DNA of 19,079 nt from Gracilaria caudata (Eukaryota; Rhodophyta; Florideophyceae; Gracilariales; Gracilariaceae). This document shows positions 17,624 through 19,079 of this stretch, one piece after another; position 1 is the first letter of the stretch, and every line of letters starts with the position of its first letter. The notes beneath the pieces are model-generated. The model was not told the origin of the DNA, did no database searches, and saw only the letters and a list, made by a program, of their open reading frames with translations. The translations under genes and the position numbers were made by a program. Location: positions 7,543 to 26,621 of the forward strand of contig JASCIV010000279.1 in the NCBI GenBank assembly GCA_030374735.1, written 5' to 3'.

Positions 17624-17751
17624 CCCATCACAATCCCAATGAAGATTTAGTATAATCACTGCACATTGTTAGTTAACTTCAATAACAACCTTGAGAAGCC
17701 TCATCAGTTCATCTTTGTCACATTAGTTTGCCACAGCGATGATGGGACTTG

Positions 17752-19079
17752 CTACGGCGTCTCACTCGACTGCATTAAATCCGTGCTCCCGGAGGGTCTC
17801 ACCAGAAACATATCATAGAGCGCCCGCTCCAAGAGCTCGCTGCAATTTGCATCTTCCGGATTGTTTCGTAAGGCTCGATGATACATGGCGACTGCCCCTT
17901 CTAAATCCCACATAGCATGCAGAGTCATTCCAAGAGCACCGCAAGTGCCAGCGCTGCGTGGCCGTAAAGCCAACGCTCGTTCGTAACACCGTTTCGCCGC
18001 GTTGTAGTCTCTCAGCCGTCGATAACAATGACCAAGGTTGACAAGCGTGGCTTCTTCTGCTTCCGCTCGTTTCCCGCTTTTCCTTGAAACGTTTTTGGAG
18101 GCCTCACCGGTCTCCCAAAGCCCCAGAGCCTCTTTGAAGTAACCGGCAGCTCCAGCATGATCTCCCATATGATACAAGACCACTCCAAGTTCGTGTACGG
18201 GAGCTGGATCCCTTGGACAAGCTTCCGCAGCGCGTCGAAGCATGGTTGCCGCCTGGTTGAGAGAACCTTGTCGAACATACTCCATCCCCATGTACAAGTG
18301 GGGTTCCTGCGAGCCGGGGAACAATCTTGCAACCGTTCGGTACGCCGCCATTGCTTGATCACTCTCATCCTGAGCACCAAATGCGTGTCCAATCGCTATC
18401 CATGCTGGTGCAACTCGCATATCAAGGGCCGTACATTTCTGAAAGAAGCGCCGCGCTAATTCTGGTTTGCCGCTGACCAGATAGTGGTATCCCACAGCAA
18501 GCCAACTAACTGCAGACTTTGGAGCGTTATCAACGAGATTATGAGCTGTTACAAAGAGCTCATTTCTTTCGTTCAATTCTACAAGAGTTGCCAGATATAT
18601 CGGAAGAATTTTGTGAGCATGCGGATCGTTGCGGAGTATTTGACGACAGTCTTCAAGACAACAACCAAAGTTCAACGAATTAAACTTTCGTTTAGCGTGC
18701 ACCATTCTCAAATCAATATTAACGTTCATTGAGGGGGAAGAAGGGGTTTCGACATCACGGTTCGCACACGCTGTGTAATAGGATGATATCCATTTCCTGG
18801 CGAGAGCATGAGCTTGAGGTGTTGATGGAGTGTCGGAGATTGATTCATTGACAAAATTAGCGGCTTCTGGTGGGGGAAGTAAGTCCGCATTTGAGAGTGC
18901 TTCAAACGCCTCCACACAAAAGATATCGCAGCGAAACGCACGTTTATACCACAGAAGTGCGCACTCTGGATTTTCAAGGCGTTCGTGAACCCTCGCTCGG
19001 AGAACGCAAAGAGCTGCATGCAATTCCCGCGGAGCCCCTCGCAATGTCAACGTGGAGATGGCACTGTCTACAGCTTGTT
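17752..19079 (-). CDS. CDC16: Anaphase-promoting complex subunit 6 (APC6/CDC16), 5' partial
   Basis: TPR scaffold subunit of the APC/C ubiquitin ligase, which drives anaphase and mitotic exit (family knowledge). The frame is open through the right edge of the window, so the N-terminus is missing; 441 residues and the stop are visible, without introns. It follows human CDC16 closely: CVEAFEAL, then LPIYLATLVELNERNELF, SAVSWLAVGYHYLVSGKPE, RVAPAWIAIGHAFGAQDESD and QAMAAYRTVARLFPGSQEPH, then VHELGVVLYHMGDHAGA, LVNLGHCYRRLRDYNAAKRC and SAGTCGALGMTLHAMWDLEG. Most of the protein is a run of 34-residue TPR repeats. The C-terminus is shorter than the human protein, ending soon after the last repeat. 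It is convergent with the TPR co-chaperone, 128 bp away. Confidence 0.94.
   Translation of the reverse strand, partial: QAVDSAISTLTLRGAPRELHAALCVLRARVHERLENPECALLWYKRAFRCDIFCVEAFEALSNADLLPPPEAANFVNESISDTPSTPQAHALARKWISSYYTACANRDVETPSSPSMNVNIDLRMVHAKRKFNSLNFGCCLEDCRQILRNDPHAHKILPIYLATLVELNERNELFVTAHNLVDNAPKSAVSWLAVGYHYLVSGKPELARRFFQKCTALDMRVAPAWIAIGHAFGAQDESDQAMAAYRTVARLFPGSQEPHLYMGMEYVRQGSLNQAATMLRRAAEACPRDPAPVHELGVVLYHMGDHAGAAGYFKEALGLWETGEASKNVSRKSGKRAEAEEATLVNLGHCYRRLRDYNAAKRCYERALALRPRSAGTCGALGMTLHAMWDLEGAVAMYHRALRNNPEDANCSELLERALYDMFLVRPSGSTDLMQSSETP

Noticed and set aside
1..19079. CRISPR array, insertion sequence, transposon, defence cluster or biosynthetic operon
   Set aside because: There are no regularly spaced direct repeats, no transposase or integrase motifs and no terminal inverted repeats around a gene. 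The genes are ordinary eukaryotic nuclear genes with introns.

Overview
This is a nuclear genome window from a photosynthetic eukaryote, most likely a red alga (inference). It holds canonical eukaryotic genes with few, short GT-AG introns (90-214 bp): a retinoblastoma pocket protein, prohibitin-2, ribosomal protein SA and APC6/CDC16. An FKBP begins with what looks like a chloroplast transit peptide followed by a twin-arginine thylakoid-lumen signal. There is no separate ER signal peptide before that transit peptide, and a phenylalanine sits close to the N-terminus. Both points suit a primary plastid of the red/glaucophyte type. Gene density is about one gene per 2 kb and most genes have zero or one intron, which fits compact red algal genomes. 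I cannot name the species.

Layout, left to right: RB-related protein (+, 128-3472). A 1.6 kb GC-rich gap between two convergent genes, with E2F-like sites. A multi-pass membrane protein (-, 5087-5971). A 1.16 kb gap. A peroxisomal ACAD11/IBR3-type kinase/acyl-CoA dehydrogenase fusion with one intron (-, 7133-9604). A divergent promoter region. The lumenal FKBP with one intron (+, 10218-10950). Prohibitin-2 (-, 11195-12118). A divergent promoter region. A phosphoinositide-kinase-like protein with one intron (+, 12561-14312). A gap holding two doubtful small ORFs. 40S ribosomal protein SA with one intron (-, 15140-16283). A divergent region containing a striking foldback sequence. An FKBP-like/TPR co-chaperone (+, 16802-17623, N-terminus uncertain). 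APC6/CDC16 (-, 17752 to the right edge, 5' partial).

The genes are a eukaryotic housekeeping mix rather than an operon or defence cluster. RB (G1/S control) and CDC16 (mitotic exit) are both cell-cycle genes, but they lie about 14 kb apart and nothing here ties them together. The most unusual item is the phosphoinositide-kinase-like protein. It keeps the helical (PIK) domain and the overall kinase fold, but every catalytic motif is replaced, so it looks like a PI3K/PI4K pseudokinase. Other points of note are the promoter-like E2F-site island between convergent gene ends, the near-perfect 42-bp foldback upstream of the TPR co-chaperone, and a possible frame break in the N-terminus of that co-chaperone.
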